Shown here piece by piece: positions 52,294 through 60,634 of a stretch of DNA of 64,000 bases. The notes beneath the pieces were generated by a model. It had not been told where the DNA came from. It saw nothing but the letters and a program-made list of their open reading frames with translations, and did no database searches. Origin of the DNA: Clostridiales bacterium (lineage in GTDB: Bacteria > Bacillota > Clostridia > Christensenellales > Aristaeellaceae); assembly GCA_004557125.1 (NCBI GenBank), contig SFET01000015.1:1-64000 (forward strand), given 5' to 3'. A program made the position numbers and the translations under genes. Position 1 is the first letter of the stretch. Every line of letters starts with the position of its first letter.

Positions 52294-53274
52294 TCAGTCG
52301 GCGATCAGCGCAGCCATCTCGTCAACTGTGATGCGGTAGACCTTGCCCTCGATGCCGTGTTGAAGCAGCGCCGCGCGCACGCTTTCCCGGTCGTAGCGGC
52401 TGCCGGTGATCGCATCGCAGATGGTCTTTGCGTCCAGCGTGGAGAAGAAGTCGCCGTAGACGGAGGCGGACTGAATCACGCCTTTGCGCACGTCGATCTT
52501 GAACTCCATCTTGCCGCCCGCGAAGCGGCCCGTGCGCTCGATGTTGAACCTGGGGTCCGCACCGAAGATGCATTCCCAGGCGGCGAACTTCTCCTGCGCC
52601 AGCTGGCGGATGCGCGCGTCGTCCTCGGGGGTGAGCTTGTATTCCTCGGTGCTGCCGCCCATGATGTGGCGTACCATGCCCGCCTTGAAGGCATGGGGAT
52701 CCATGGGTGCGGGAAGGTGCTCGGAGATGTTGGTCACGCGGTCGCGCACGGACTTGATGCTCTTGGAGAGGATCTTGTAGTCGTCCACGGTGGTGGAGGC
52801 CACCATCTGCTCGATGTCGGTGTCGAAGAGGAGCGATCCGTGGTGCACAATGCTGTCGCCGAGGCGGTACTGGGCGTTGCCGGAGAACTTGCGGCCGTCG
52901 ATGGTCAGGTCGTTGCGGCCATTGAAGGACGCGTTCACGCCCATCTCCCGCAGCGCGTCGATCACCGGGGCGATGTACTCGTGGAACTGAATCTCCCCCG
53001 CGTCCCGGTGCTGGATGAAGGTGAACTGCCAGCCGCCCAGATCGGTGTAGATCGTGCCGCCGCCGCTCATGCGCCGCACCAGACGGATGCCGTGGGCGTC
53101 GGCGTAGGGCTTGTTGATCTCCTCCAGCACGTTCTGATACTTGCCCACCATCAGCGTGGGCGTGGTCTGCCAGAACAGAAACACCGTGTCCGGCAGACGC
53201 TTCTCCACCGTGAAGTAGTACTCCAGGCCGAAGTTGTAGTATACGTCCGTGGAGCCGGTCTCAATATAGATCAT
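52294..53274 (-). CDS. lplA: Lipoate--protein ligase A (first copy)
   Basis: 326 aa, a full-length ligase with the large catalytic domain and the C-terminal accessory domain (after about 245). Motifs: RRMSGGGTIYTDLGG, the catalytic lysine in DGRKFSGNAQ, and HHGSLLFDTD. It activates lipoate or octanoate to the AMP form and attaches it to lipoyl domains. It overlaps the lipA stop by 14 bases, so it is translationally coupled. A terminator follows. Confidence 0.95.
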   Translation of the reverse strand: MIYIETGSTDVYYNFGLEYYFTVEKRLPDTVFLFWQTTPTLMVGKYQNVLEEINKPYADAHGIRLVRRMSGGGTIYTDLGGWQFTFIQHRDAGEIQFHEYIAPVIDALREMGVNASFNGRNDLTIDGRKFSGNAQYRLGDSIVHHGSLLFDTDIEQMVASTTVDDYKILSKSIKSVRDRVTNISEHLPAPMDPHAFKAGMVRHIMGGSTEEYKLTPEDDARIRQLAQEKFAAWECIFGADPRFNIERTGRFAGGKMEFKIDVRKGVIQSASVYGDFFSTLDAKTICDAITGSRYDRESVRAALLQHGIEGKVYRITVDEMAALIAD

Positions 53275-54127
53275 GCACGTCCTCCAGTACCTCCCAGGCC
53301 TTGTAGGAGCTTCGGGCCAGCGGCGCGGAGGCCACGTGGCGGAAGCCCTTCTGAAGGGCCATCTCCTTGTAGCGGGCGAAGTCCTCCGGCGTGGCGTAGC
53401 GCGCCAGCGGATGGTGCTGCGGCGAGGGCTGCAGGTACTGGCCGATGGTCAGGATGTCGCAGCCGGTGTCCAGAATGTCGTCCATCAGGCGGCTGATCTG
53501 TTCCTCCGTCTCGCCCAGGCCCACCATGAAGCCGGTCTTGGTCAAGAGCGAGGGATCCTTCTTCTTGCAGTAGCGCAGCACGTCCAGCGAGCGCTGGTAC
53601 CTCGCCTGGGGGCGTACGGCGGCCTGCAGCTCCTCCACGGTCTCCACGTTGTGGTTCAGCACCTCCGGATGGGCCGCGATCACCACGTCCAGCGCGTCGG
53701 TGTTCATCTTCATGTCGGAGATCAGCGTCTCCACCGTGGTGCCGGGGCAGACCTCCCGGATGGCGCGCACGGCCTTTGCAAACTGCTCCGCACCGCCGTC
53801 GGGAAGGTCGTCGCGGGTGGAGCAGGTCAGCACCACGTGGCGCAGCCCCAGCTTCTTCGCCGCGCGGGCCACGTTCATCGGCTCCTCGGGATCCGGCGGC
53901 AGGGGCTTTCCCGTGGTCACGTTGCAGAAGCGGCAGTTGCGGGTGCAGATGCTGCCCAGAATCATGAACGTGGAGGTGTGCTTGCGGTAGCACTCGCCCA
54001 GGTTCGGGCAGTTGGCCTCCTTGCACACCGTGTTCAGGTTCAGATCGCGCATCAGCTCGGCGACCTCGTTGACCGCCTCCGCATTGTAGCGCACCTTCAG
54101 CCATTCCGGCTTTCTCTTGTCCATCAT
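53261..54127 (-). CDS. lipA: Lipoyl synthase LipA
   Basis: 288 aa. ATG 54127 overlaps the stop of the lipoyl-domain gene. Two Fe-S clusters: auxiliary CKEANCPNLGEC (CX4CX5C) near residue 36 and radical SAM CTRNCRFCN (CX3CX2C) near residue 66, with the C-terminal RSSYKAWE. It inserts sulfur into octanoyl chains on lipoyl domains. Cotranscribed with the lipoyl-domain gene and the ligase. Confidence 0.97.
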   Translation of the reverse strand: MMDKRKPEWLKVRYNAEAVNEVAELMRDLNLNTVCKEANCPNLGECYRKHTSTFMILGSICTRNCRFCNVTTGKPLPPDPEEPMNVARAAKKLGLRHVVLTCSTRDDLPDGGAEQFAKAVRAIREVCPGTTVETLISDMKMNTDALDVVIAAHPEVLNHNVETVEELQAAVRPQARYQRSLDVLRYCKKKDPSLLTKTGFMVGLGETEEQISRLMDDILDTGCDILTIGQYLQPSPQHHPLARYATPEDFARYKEMALQKGFRHVASAPLARSSYKAWEVLEDVHDLY

Positions 54128-54366
54128 GCGCGAACCTCGAAGATCGCCACCGGGGACTCCACGTCCACCGTGTCGCCCTCCTCGCACAGCTGCTTCTTCA
54201 AAACGCCGCTCTCCGTGGCTTCGATCTGGTTGACCACCTTGTCGGTCTCGATCTCGTAGAGGGGCTCGCCGGCCTGCACCGCGTCGCCCTCCTCCTTCAG
54301 CCAGGCGCACAGCACGCCGTTTTCCATCTCGGGGCGCAGCTTGGGCATCGTCAGTTTCTTTTCCAT
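54124..54366 (-). CDS. Free-standing lipoyl-domain protein
   Basis: 80 aa, one complete lipoyl/biotinyl domain with nothing else. ATG 54366 follows AAAGGA. Sequence TMPKLRPEMENG...GEPLYEIETDKVVNQIEATESGVL shows the lipoyl-Lys turn (K43, ETDKV) typical of E2 subunits of 2-oxoacid dehydrogenases rather than GcvH. No E1, E2 catalytic domain, E3, or glycine-cleavage gene lies nearby. Its stop overlaps lipA. It may be a lipoyl carrier for an enzyme elsewhere, or for a new use. Confidence 0.9.
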   Translation of the reverse strand: MEKKLTMPKLRPEMENGVLCAWLKEEGDAVQAGEPLYEIETDKVVNQIEATESGVLKKQLCEEGDTVDVESPVAIFEVRA

Positions 54367-54408
54367 ATTTGTATCCTTTCTCCGCATGCGCGGCGGTTGC
54401 AGTCTTTG

Positions 54409-55356
54409 TTATAACAGCAGCTCCATGAGCTCCTGGGCATGGGGTCCTGCCAGTTCAAAGCAGATTTTCGAGAAGCCGTCCGGATCGAGCCGGCTGCCGT
54501 TCAGCAGGGCTGCGGCTTGCTCCGCGTCGATGCACGGGGATTCGATCACAGTGTCGCTGAGGATTCCCTTCTTTGCCTTGTAGGCCACATGCAGCGGCTG
54601 TCCCGCGAAGCTGCCCGCACGCTCGTAAGAGAAGCTGGGGGTCTTGCCCCAGGTCCAGTCCCAGCTGCGGTACTTCTCGTTGCGCAGCCTGCGCACCTGC
54701 GCGCGCTGATCGTCCGTCAGCTCCACGCACTTGCTGCCCTCCGGGAGCACCTCCGCAAGCAGACGGCTGCGGAAGTCGGCGATGGACATGGGTTCGGCCA
54801 GGTGGTCGCGGATGTTCGTCACCGTGCAGATGGCCGACAGCGTGCCCTTGGTCTGAAAGGCGTCGTTCTTGGCATGGGCCGTGAATGCATCCAGCGATGC
54901 AAGGTCGCTCTCGAACAGCAGCGTGCCGTGGTGCAGGATCCGTCCGCCCGCGGCCTTCTGTGCGCTGCCGGAGATCTTCCTGTCGCCGATGGCGATGTCG
55001 CAGCTGCGATTCCTGTGGGCGGGAATGCCCATGCGGTTCAGCGCGGCGATCACCGGATCGAGGAAGTGGTCGTAGTCCAGCGCTCCGTCGGCGCGCAGCA
55101 TGTAGCTGTAGTTCACGTTGCCCAGGTCGTGGTAGACCGTGCCGCCGCCGGTCATGCGCCGCACCACCGGCACGCCGCGCCTGCGCAGCGCGTGGATGTT
55201 CACCTCGCGGCAGATGTTCTGATAGCAGCCCACCACGATGGCGGGCCGGTTCTGCCAGAGGTAGAACACGTCGTTCTCCGCAAAATTTTCGAAGACGAAC
55301 TCCTCGAAGGCCTGGTTGTAGAAGGGATCGGTGGATTCGTTGATGAATGTAAGCAT
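54409..55356 (-). CDS. Lipoate--protein ligase A (second copy)
   Basis: 315 aa. ATG 55356 follows AAGGGG; the upstream frame to 55509 overlaps the promoter. Same architecture as the first ligase: VRRMTGGGTVYHDLGNVNYSYM, catalytic lysine in GDRKISGSAQ and HHGTLLFESD. Sequence identity with the first ligase is modest, so the two may differ in substrate (lipoate vs octanoate) or lipoyl-domain target. It heads the operon ligase 2 - lipoyl domain - lipA - ligase 1. Confidence 0.95.
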   Translation of the reverse strand: MLTFINESTDPFYNQAFEEFVFENFAENDVFYLWQNRPAIVVGCYQNICREVNIHALRRRGVPVVRRMTGGGTVYHDLGNVNYSYMLRADGALDYDHFLDPVIAALNRMGIPAHRNRSCDIAIGDRKISGSAQKAAGGRILHHGTLLFESDLASLDAFTAHAKNDAFQTKGTLSAICTVTNIRDHLAEPMSIADFRSRLLAEVLPEGSKCVELTDDQRAQVRRLRNEKYRSWDWTWGKTPSFSYERAGSFAGQPLHVAYKAKKGILSDTVIESPCIDAEQAAALLNGSRLDPDGFSKICFELAGPHAQELMELLL

Positions 55357-55407
55357 GCGCAACCCCTTCCCCGGCGGCGATTCGACTGTAAGTGTGACAG
55401 CGTGTTC

Positions 55408-55436
55408 ATTATAGCACAGGAAAATGACCATTTCAA
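55408..55436 (-). promoter_or_regulatory. Promoter of the lipoate operon
   Basis: Minus strand: -35 TTGAAA (55436-55431), spacer 17, consensus -10 TATAAT (55413-55408). Confidence 0.85.
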
Positions 55437-55514
55437 CAGGCTTTCGGTTCTGCAAAATAAATTCGACCCACCGGATTGGTTGGAATTGGAGATAAGCTCT
55501 ATAATGCACATAAG

Positions 55515-55842
55515 AAATTCACTCCATGATCTACGGAGTGAATTTCGGGGGAATACTGTCCCACCAATAGGAAAGGAACACAGAATCCCTGCCCCTCTGA
55601 TCTATGGGGGCAGGGATTCGTTCGCTTCAACAGCGATAGCTATGTGGCCGCGGCGCCTCGCCGCCCGCAGGGTGAAGGCACCCCGCCATACGGCTTTGCG
55701 GAGCGAATCTGACCAACATTATCAAAACCAGACGTAAGAAATCCGGCGCATTCCTGCCGAGCCGGATTTCGGGGAAGTATTGTCCTAGCAATAGGAAAGG
55801 AACACAGAATCCCTGCCCCTCTGATCTATGGGGGCAGGGATT
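55515..55842. repeat. Family B hairpins, two tandem two-hairpin units
   Basis: Unit 1: AAATTCACTCC (55515-55525)/GGAGTGAATTT (55535-55545), loop ATGATCTAC; then AATCCCTGCCCC (55584-55595)/GGGGCAGGGATT (55607-55618). Unit 2: AAATCCGGC (55739-55747)/GCCGGATTT (55761-55769); then AATCCCTGCCCC (55808-55819)/GGGGCAGGGATT (55831-55842). The linker between the two hairpins of each unit is about 40 bases and nearly identical (…CAATAGGAAAGGAACACAG). Nothing else was recognised in 55437-55893. Confidence 0.85.
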
Positions 55843-55893
55843 CGTTCACTCAAACACGGCAGTTACCGGCTGCGGGCACTGCCCGCAGGAAGA

Positions 55894-56472
55894 TCAGTCG
55901 TTCCAGACGATGGAGTTGGAGACATCCATCAGCAGCCGGGTGTCGCTCCAGTCGTCCGTGGTGAGGGTGAAGGTGTAGGTGCCCTCAAAGGCCTCGTCGG
56001 GAACCATCACCTGCACGGTGTACAGCGTCCACTGCTCGTCGATGCCCAGACCGGAATAATCCATGGTCGTTCTGTACATGAAAGAGAGCATCGGCTTGCC
56101 CAGCATGTCGCCGAACTCCGCAAAGGAGATGACGGGGTCGGTCACCGTGATGCCCAGCATCTCGTAGGTCATGATGCTGACGTCCAGAATCTGCTGGGCG
56201 TACAGGTCGGGATCGGCCGCCGCCAGATCCAGCAGTTCGCTGGACCAGACGACATTCAACGACTTGTTGAAGGTGGCGTTTGCATCGTAATCCTGATAGA
56301 GCATCACGAAGGGCTGATTGCTGACAATCTCGTCGTCGATGTAGCCGTCGATGTCCTCCGGGAAGGAGATGGTGAAGTGGCCGCAATCGTAGTCCATCCA
56401 GGCGGGCTCCGCGAGCGCGGCGGAGCTCGCCACAAGCATCAGTGCCAGGAATGCAGCAATCGCTTTGCGCAT
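55894..56472 (-). CDS. Secreted protein of unknown function
   Basis: 192 aa. An Ala-rich signal peptide (about 1-21, cut near ALA-EPA) is followed by a mostly beta domain with DCGHFTISFPEDIDGYIDDE and a regular strand pattern to the end (TYTFTLTTDDWSDTRLLMDV). It vaguely resembles PsbP/DUF1795-like small secreted domains, but I cannot assign a family. ATG 56472 follows GGAGGA. It is an independent unit with its own promoter. Confidence 0.65.
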   Translation of the reverse strand: MRKAIAAFLALMLVASSAALAEPAWMDYDCGHFTISFPEDIDGYIDDEIVSNQPFVMLYQDYDANATFNKSLNVVWSSELLDLAAADPDLYAQQILDVSIMTYEMLGITVTDPVISFAEFGDMLGKPMLSFMYRTTMDYSGLGIDEQWTLYTVQVMVPDEAFEGTYTFTLTTDDWSDTRLLMDVSNSIVWND

Positions 56473-56506
56473 GATCGTGTCCTCCGTTTTTCATTTTGAT
56501 GGAATC

Positions 56507-56535
56507 ATTATAGCGCAATCTGCGTTTTCTGGCAA
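56507..56535 (-). promoter_or_regulatory. Promoter of the secreted-protein gene
   Basis: Minus strand: -35 TTGCCA (56535-56530), spacer 17, consensus -10 TATAAT (56512-56507). Confidence 0.82.
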
Positions 56536-56602
56536 CATAAACCCGAACGGAAAAACTCGGCGCACGCAGAAGGCAAGCGGAGATGAGGAAAACGGCCGTG
56601 AG

Positions 56603-56772
56603 AAATCCGACGCATAGTCGCCGGGCCGGATTTCGGGGGCGTAGTCTGCATCACCCAAAACGGGCCTGAGAAATTCACTCCATAATCTATGGAGTGAATT
56701 TCGGGGAAATGCTGAACTGACGCAAGGAAAGAAGCACAGAATCCCTGCCCCATTCTTGCCGGGGCAGGGATT
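56603..56772. repeat. Family B hairpins, three in tandem
   Basis: AAATCCGAC (56603-56611)/GCCGGATTT (56635-56643, one mismatch); AAATTCACTCC (56671-56681)/GGAGTGAATTT (56691-56701), loop ATAATCTAT; AATCCCTGCCCC (56740-56751)/GGGGCAGGGATT (56761-56772), loop ATTCTTGCC. Followed by TACAACACGGCAGTATGTGG as in other copies. It may end the xylulokinase transcript. The rest of 56473-56816 has only the promoter above. Confidence 0.85.
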
Positions 56773-56816
56773 CGTTCGATTACAACACGGCAGTATGTGG
56801 CCACGGGCCCTGCCCG

Positions 56817-58346
56817 TCAGAAGCCGAGGGATGCGCCGAAATCGTAGACGGGCTTCAGCGCGGGATAGATCTTCTTGTAGATCTCGTAGCTCTTTTTGTA
56901 GCCCTCTTGGTTCTCGGCGATGGGATGACATTCGGTCTCGGGCCTGATGACCTGCACGGCCTCGGTCAGGTTCTTCCACAGGCCCGCGCCCACACCGGCC
57001 ACCAGCACCGCGCCGTATGCGCCGCCCTCGCTGGCTGCGGACATGGTGTAGACGGGCAGGTTGAAGATGTCGGCCTGCATCTGCCGCCACAGCGGGCTGA
57101 ACGCGCCGCCGCCGGAGGTGTAGACCTTCTCATTCTGGGTCATGGAGCCGAAGATGTCCACCAGCTGGCAGAGGGAGTAGGTCACGCCCTCCATCACGGC
57201 GCGGGTGATGTCGCCGCGGGTGGTGGTCAGACTCATGCCGTAGAAGCTGCCGCGGCAGTTGGGATCCGGATAGGGGCAGCGTTCGCCGGACAGGTAGGGG
57301 GTGAACACCACGCCGTTGGCTCCGGGCACGGAGGATTCCGCATCCCTGCCCATGATGTCGTAGACGTTTTCGCCGGTCTCGGCGGACCGCTGCTTCGCGC
57401 CCTCGCAGAGGGTGTCGCGGTACCAGCGGTAGCTGCCGCCAGCGGACAGGGTGCAGCCGAAGTCCGTCCACAGGCCGGGCTCGTTGCCGCAGAACATCTG
57501 CAGATCGCCGTGGGGGTTGTCCTCGTAGTGGTCGAGACCCATCGTCACGTTGCCGCTGGTGCCGATCACCACGCCCAGGATGCCCGGGCGCACCAGGCCG
57601 CTGCCCACGGCCTGAATGACCGCGTCGCCGCCACCCGCGTAGCAGGGCAGGCCCTCGGGAAGTCCGGTGAGCTGCGCCACATCGCAGGTGACGTGGCCCG
57701 CCAGCGTGGTGGACTCCACCGCCTTCGGGAAGATGGACTTGTCCAGGCCCGCGATCTCGATCAGCGCGTCGCTCCACACGCGGTTCTTCGTGTCAAAGAA
57801 GCCCGTGCCGGACGCGTCGGACACGTCGATCATAATCTCGCCGGTCATGCGGAAGCGGATGTAATCCTTGGGGCAGACGAATACCTTCATCTTGGCGAAG
57901 TTGTCCGGCTCCTCGTCGCGCAACCAGAGGATCTTGCCGCCGGTGTAGCCGGTGAGCATGCGGTTGTTGGTGTAGGTGAGCAGCTTGTCCAGACCGCCGG
58001 CCTTCTCGGTGATCCAGTCGCACTGCTTCTGGGTGCGCTGGTCGCACCACAGGATGGCGGGGCGGATGACCTGATTGTCCTGATCCAGCGCAACAAGGCC
58101 GTGCATCTGGCCGGAGTAGCTCAGGCCCAGGATGTCGGAGGGATCGACATTGGCCTTCTTCAGGATCACCTGCAGGCCCTTGACCACGCCCTGCCACCAG
58201 TCCTCGGGGTTCTGCTCCGCCCAGCCTGGACGGGGCGTGGACAGCGGGTACTCCTGGGTGGAGGAGGCGACGACCTTGCCGGTCTCGTCGATCATGATGC
58301 ATTTGGCGCCGGAGGTGCCGACGTCCAGACCGATCAGATACTTCAT
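56817..58346 (-). CDS. xylB: Xylulokinase (FGGY kinase family)
   Basis: 509 aa, family length. N-terminal ATP site GLDVGTSGAKCIM, substrate loop SGQMHGLVALD of xylulokinases, C-terminal FGGY signature SGGGAFSPLWRQMQADIFNLPV. It phosphorylates D-xylulose to the pentose-phosphate pathway. It follows plsY by 21 bases on the same strand; no xylose isomerase or transporter is adjacent, so it is apart from a typical xyl cluster. Confidence 0.93.
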   Translation of the reverse strand: MKYLIGLDVGTSGAKCIMIDETGKVVASSTQEYPLSTPRPGWAEQNPEDWWQGVVKGLQVILKKANVDPSDILGLSYSGQMHGLVALDQDNQVIRPAILWCDQRTQKQCDWITEKAGGLDKLLTYTNNRMLTGYTGGKILWLRDEEPDNFAKMKVFVCPKDYIRFRMTGEIMIDVSDASGTGFFDTKNRVWSDALIEIAGLDKSIFPKAVESTTLAGHVTCDVAQLTGLPEGLPCYAGGGDAVIQAVGSGLVRPGILGVVIGTSGNVTMGLDHYEDNPHGDLQMFCGNEPGLWTDFGCTLSAGGSYRWYRDTLCEGAKQRSAETGENVYDIMGRDAESSVPGANGVVFTPYLSGERCPYPDPNCRGSFYGMSLTTTRGDITRAVMEGVTYSLCQLVDIFGSMTQNEKVYTSGGGAFSPLWRQMQADIFNLPVYTMSAASEGGAYGAVLVAGVGAGLWKNLTEAVQVIRPETECHPIAENQEGYKKSYEIYKKIYPALKPVYDFGASLGF

Positions 58347-58367
58347 GGGATGACACTCCTTTGTGCT

Positions 58368-58999
58368 TTACTTTTTCTTCGAAAGCCGGGAAATCTTTTT
58401 GAAGTCCAGCTTGTTTTCCTCATGATGGATCAGCCGCAGGATGTTTTTGCGGTGGCAGAACAGCGACAAGAGCGCCTGCAGGATGGAGAAGACGATGTAG
58501 GCCGCGTAGTGGGCGTTGCCCCGCAGCAGCACGGCGATGCAGATGGGATAGAGGAAGGACACGGTGATGGAGCCGAGGGAGACGTAGCCGGTAAGGGCCG
58601 CGATGAGCACCACCACGCCGGTGAGGCCGATGCCCAGCCAGGGATTGATGGTCAGGATCATGCCCAGGGAGGCCGCGATGCCCTTGCCGCCCATTTGAAG
58701 AACACCGGGAAATCGTGGCCCAGGATGGCCGCGGTGCCGCCGATCAGCAGGCCCACGTCCCCCGCCAGACAGCGTCCAAGCTGCGCCGCGATGAAGGATT
58801 TCAGGCAGTCGCCCACCAGCGTCAGCACGCTGGGCAGCCAGCCCAGGTTGCGCAGCACGTTGGTGGAGCCGGCGTTGCCGCTGCCCACCTTGCGGATGTC
58901 CTTGATGCCGTAGAGCTTCGCAACCAGAATGCCCACGGAGATGTTGCCCAGCAGATAGCCCACCACGGCGATGAGCACATATTTCAGCCAGAGAGCCAT
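58368..58999 (-). pseudogene. plsY: Glycerol-3-phosphate acyltransferase PlsY, reading frame disrupted
   Basis: Frame 1 from ATG 58999 gives MALWLKYVLIAVVGYLLGN, VGSGNAGSTNVLR (motif 1) and GHDFPVFFK. At about 58688-58696 the homology jumps to another frame, which continues GGKGIAASLG (motif 2) and CHRKNILRLIHHEENK (motif 3) to the stop at 58368. The junction, AAATGGGCGGCAAG, would fit FFK-x-K-GGKG if four bases were restored. PlsY is normally essential, so this may be a sequencing or assembly error, or a programmed shift, rather than true loss. With the break mended, the protein is about 210 aa with five membrane helices. Co-oriented with der and xylB. Confidence 0.85.
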
Positions 59000-59044
59000 T
59001 TCTCTTCCTTCTTTCGGATGATGTTATGTGGGAGAAGGCCGCGC

Positions 59045-60340
59045 TTACTGCTCGTCCTTCTTCTTTTCCCGCAGGATGAAGCGCAGCGGCGTGCCCTCGA
59101 AGCCGAAGGACTTGCGGAACTGCTTCTCCAGATAGCGCTCGTAGGAGAAGTGCATCAGGGTCTGGTCGTTGACGAACATCACGAAGGTCGGCGGCTGCAC
59201 GCCCTGCTGGGTGGCATAGTAGATCTTCAGCCTGCGGCCGGAGGTGGCCGGGGGCTGGAGCGCCGCCTGTGCGTCGGCCAGGATGTCGTTGAGCAGGCCG
59301 GTGGTGATGCGGCGGCGGGACTCGGCGTAGGCGGCCTTCACCGCCCCCAGCACCTTGTTCACCCGCTGGCCGGTGAGCGCCGAGATGTACAGCACCGGCG
59401 CGTAGGCCATGAACTTCAGGTTCTCGCGCACCTGCGCGGTGAACTCGTTCATGGTCTTGGTGTCCTTCTCGATGGCGTCCCACTTGTTGATGACGATGAT
59501 CGCCGCCTTGCCCTGCTCGTCGATGTAGCCCGCGATCTTTGCGTCCTGCTCGGTCACGCCCTGGGTCGCGTCGATCACCAGCAGCGCCACGTCGCAGCGG
59601 TCAATCGCCGCCAGCGCGCGGACGATGGAGAAGCGTTCCAGCGTCTGATAGCCGATGGCCCGCTTGCGGCGGATGCCCGCCGTGTCGATGATCACGAAGT
59701 CGTCGCCCTCCTCATCGGTGAAGCGGGTGTCGATCGCGTCGCGGGTGGTGCCCGCGATGTCCGAGACCATCACGCGCTCCTGGCCAAGGATGCGGTTCGT
59801 CAGCGAGGACTTGCCCACGTTGGGCTTGCCGCAGATCGCCAGCTGGATCGCCGTGCTCTCCTCTTCCTCCCCGTCCGGGTCCGGGAAGAATTTGCACAGC
59901 TCCTCCAGCAGGTCGCCCAGGTTCAGAAGGTTCACGCTGGAGATGCCGATGGGGTCGCCCAGACCCAGGTTGTAGAACTCGTATACGTCGTTCAGCGCCT
60001 TCACGTTGTCGATCTTGTTCACTACCAGCAGGATGGGCTTGCGGGCCTTGCGCAGCATGTCCGCCACGCTCTGGTCATCCGCCGTCATGCCCGTCTTGCC
60101 GTCCACGAAGAACAGGATCACATCGCAGGTCTCGATGGCGATCTCCGCCTGGCGGCGCATCTGCTGCAGCAGCGGATCCTCGCTGGTCGGGTCGATTCCG
60201 CCCGTGTCGATCAGCGTGAACTTGTAGTTCTGCCACTCGCAGTCCAGATACACGGATACCCGGCGGCCCGCCATCGTATTAAAAAAGGTAGATTTGCCCA
60301 CGTTCGGTCTGCCCACAATGGCGACCAGAGGTTTTGCCAT
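59045..60340 (-). CDS. der: Ribosome-assembly GTPase Der (EngA), first G domain lacking switch I
   Basis: 431 aa. ATG 60340 follows AGGAGG. It has two G domains and a C-terminal KH-like domain. G domain 2 is canonical (GKPNVGKSSLTN, AGTTRDAIDT, DTAGIRRK, NKWD). G domain 1 keeps GRPNVGKST, DTGGID and NKID, but after GRRVS (residue 29) the sequence jumps straight to VYLDCEW: the about 12 residues normally reading as IVEDTPGVTRDR, with the G2/switch-I Thr, are missing in frame. The deleted copy would not close on GTP normally. The plsY gene 46 bases downstream is also damaged. Confidence 0.93.
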   Translation of the reverse strand: MAKPLVAIVGRPNVGKSTFFNTMAGRRVSVYLDCEWQNYKFTLIDTGGIDPTSEDPLLQQMRRQAEIAIETCDVILFFVDGKTGMTADDQSVADMLRKARKPILLVVNKIDNVKALNDVYEFYNLGLGDPIGISSVNLLNLGDLLEELCKFFPDPDGEEEESTAIQLAICGKPNVGKSSLTNRILGQERVMVSDIAGTTRDAIDTRFTDEEGDDFVIIDTAGIRRKRAIGYQTLERFSIVRALAAIDRCDVALLVIDATQGVTEQDAKIAGYIDEQGKAAIIVINKWDAIEKDTKTMNEFTAQVRENLKFMAYAPVLYISALTGQRVNKVLGAVKAAYAESRRRITTGLLNDILADAQAALQPPATSGRRLKIYYATQQGVQPPTFVMFVNDQTLMHFSYERYLEKQFRKSFGFEGTPLRFILREKKKDEQ

Positions 60341-60360
60341 GCTCGTTCCTCCTGTTCGTT

Positions 60361-60634
60361 GGGGTACGTTCGGGGGAGACGCTTGGGGGACGCTGTCCCC
60401 CAAGACCTCCTGCTCAAGGGCGTGACGCCCTTAAGAATCCCCAGTATGGCGCGCAATGCGCGCCTAGAAAATTAAAATATTATTTTTGTCATTCAGTGTT
60501 TGCCCGAATAACGGTTGTTATTTATTTTTTATTTCCCCAGCGGCGCATTGCGCCGCTATACGGGGATTCCAAAGGGCATCATGCCCTTTGGCGGGGTTTC
60601 AGGGGCAGAGCCCCTGAGCGTTCCCCCTGAGCGT
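60361..60634. repeat. Family A three-hairpin repeat, inverted pair (between DUF512 gene and der)
   Basis: The left module has CTTGGGGGAC/GTCCCCCAAG, CAAGGGCGT/ACGCCCTTA and GGCGCGC/GCGCGCC (60382-60465). The right module is reversed: GCGGCGCA/TGCGCCGC, CCAAAGGGCAT/ATGCCCTTTGG, CAGGGGC/GCCCCTG (60540-60618). The right end lies inside the 3' end of the DUF512 gene. Confidence 0.85.

Noticed and set aside
35440..54127. Identical start sequences ATGATGGACAAG of mnmE and lipA, both overlapping a preceding stop
   Set aside because: The shared Met-Met-Asp-Lys and the ATGATG overlap are each explained by ordinary four-base gene overlaps; no further similarity around them.
55515..56772. Clustered family B hairpins as a CRISPR array
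   Set aside because: Spacing is irregular, the repeats are palindromic with variable stems and there are no unique equal-length spacers or cas genes.
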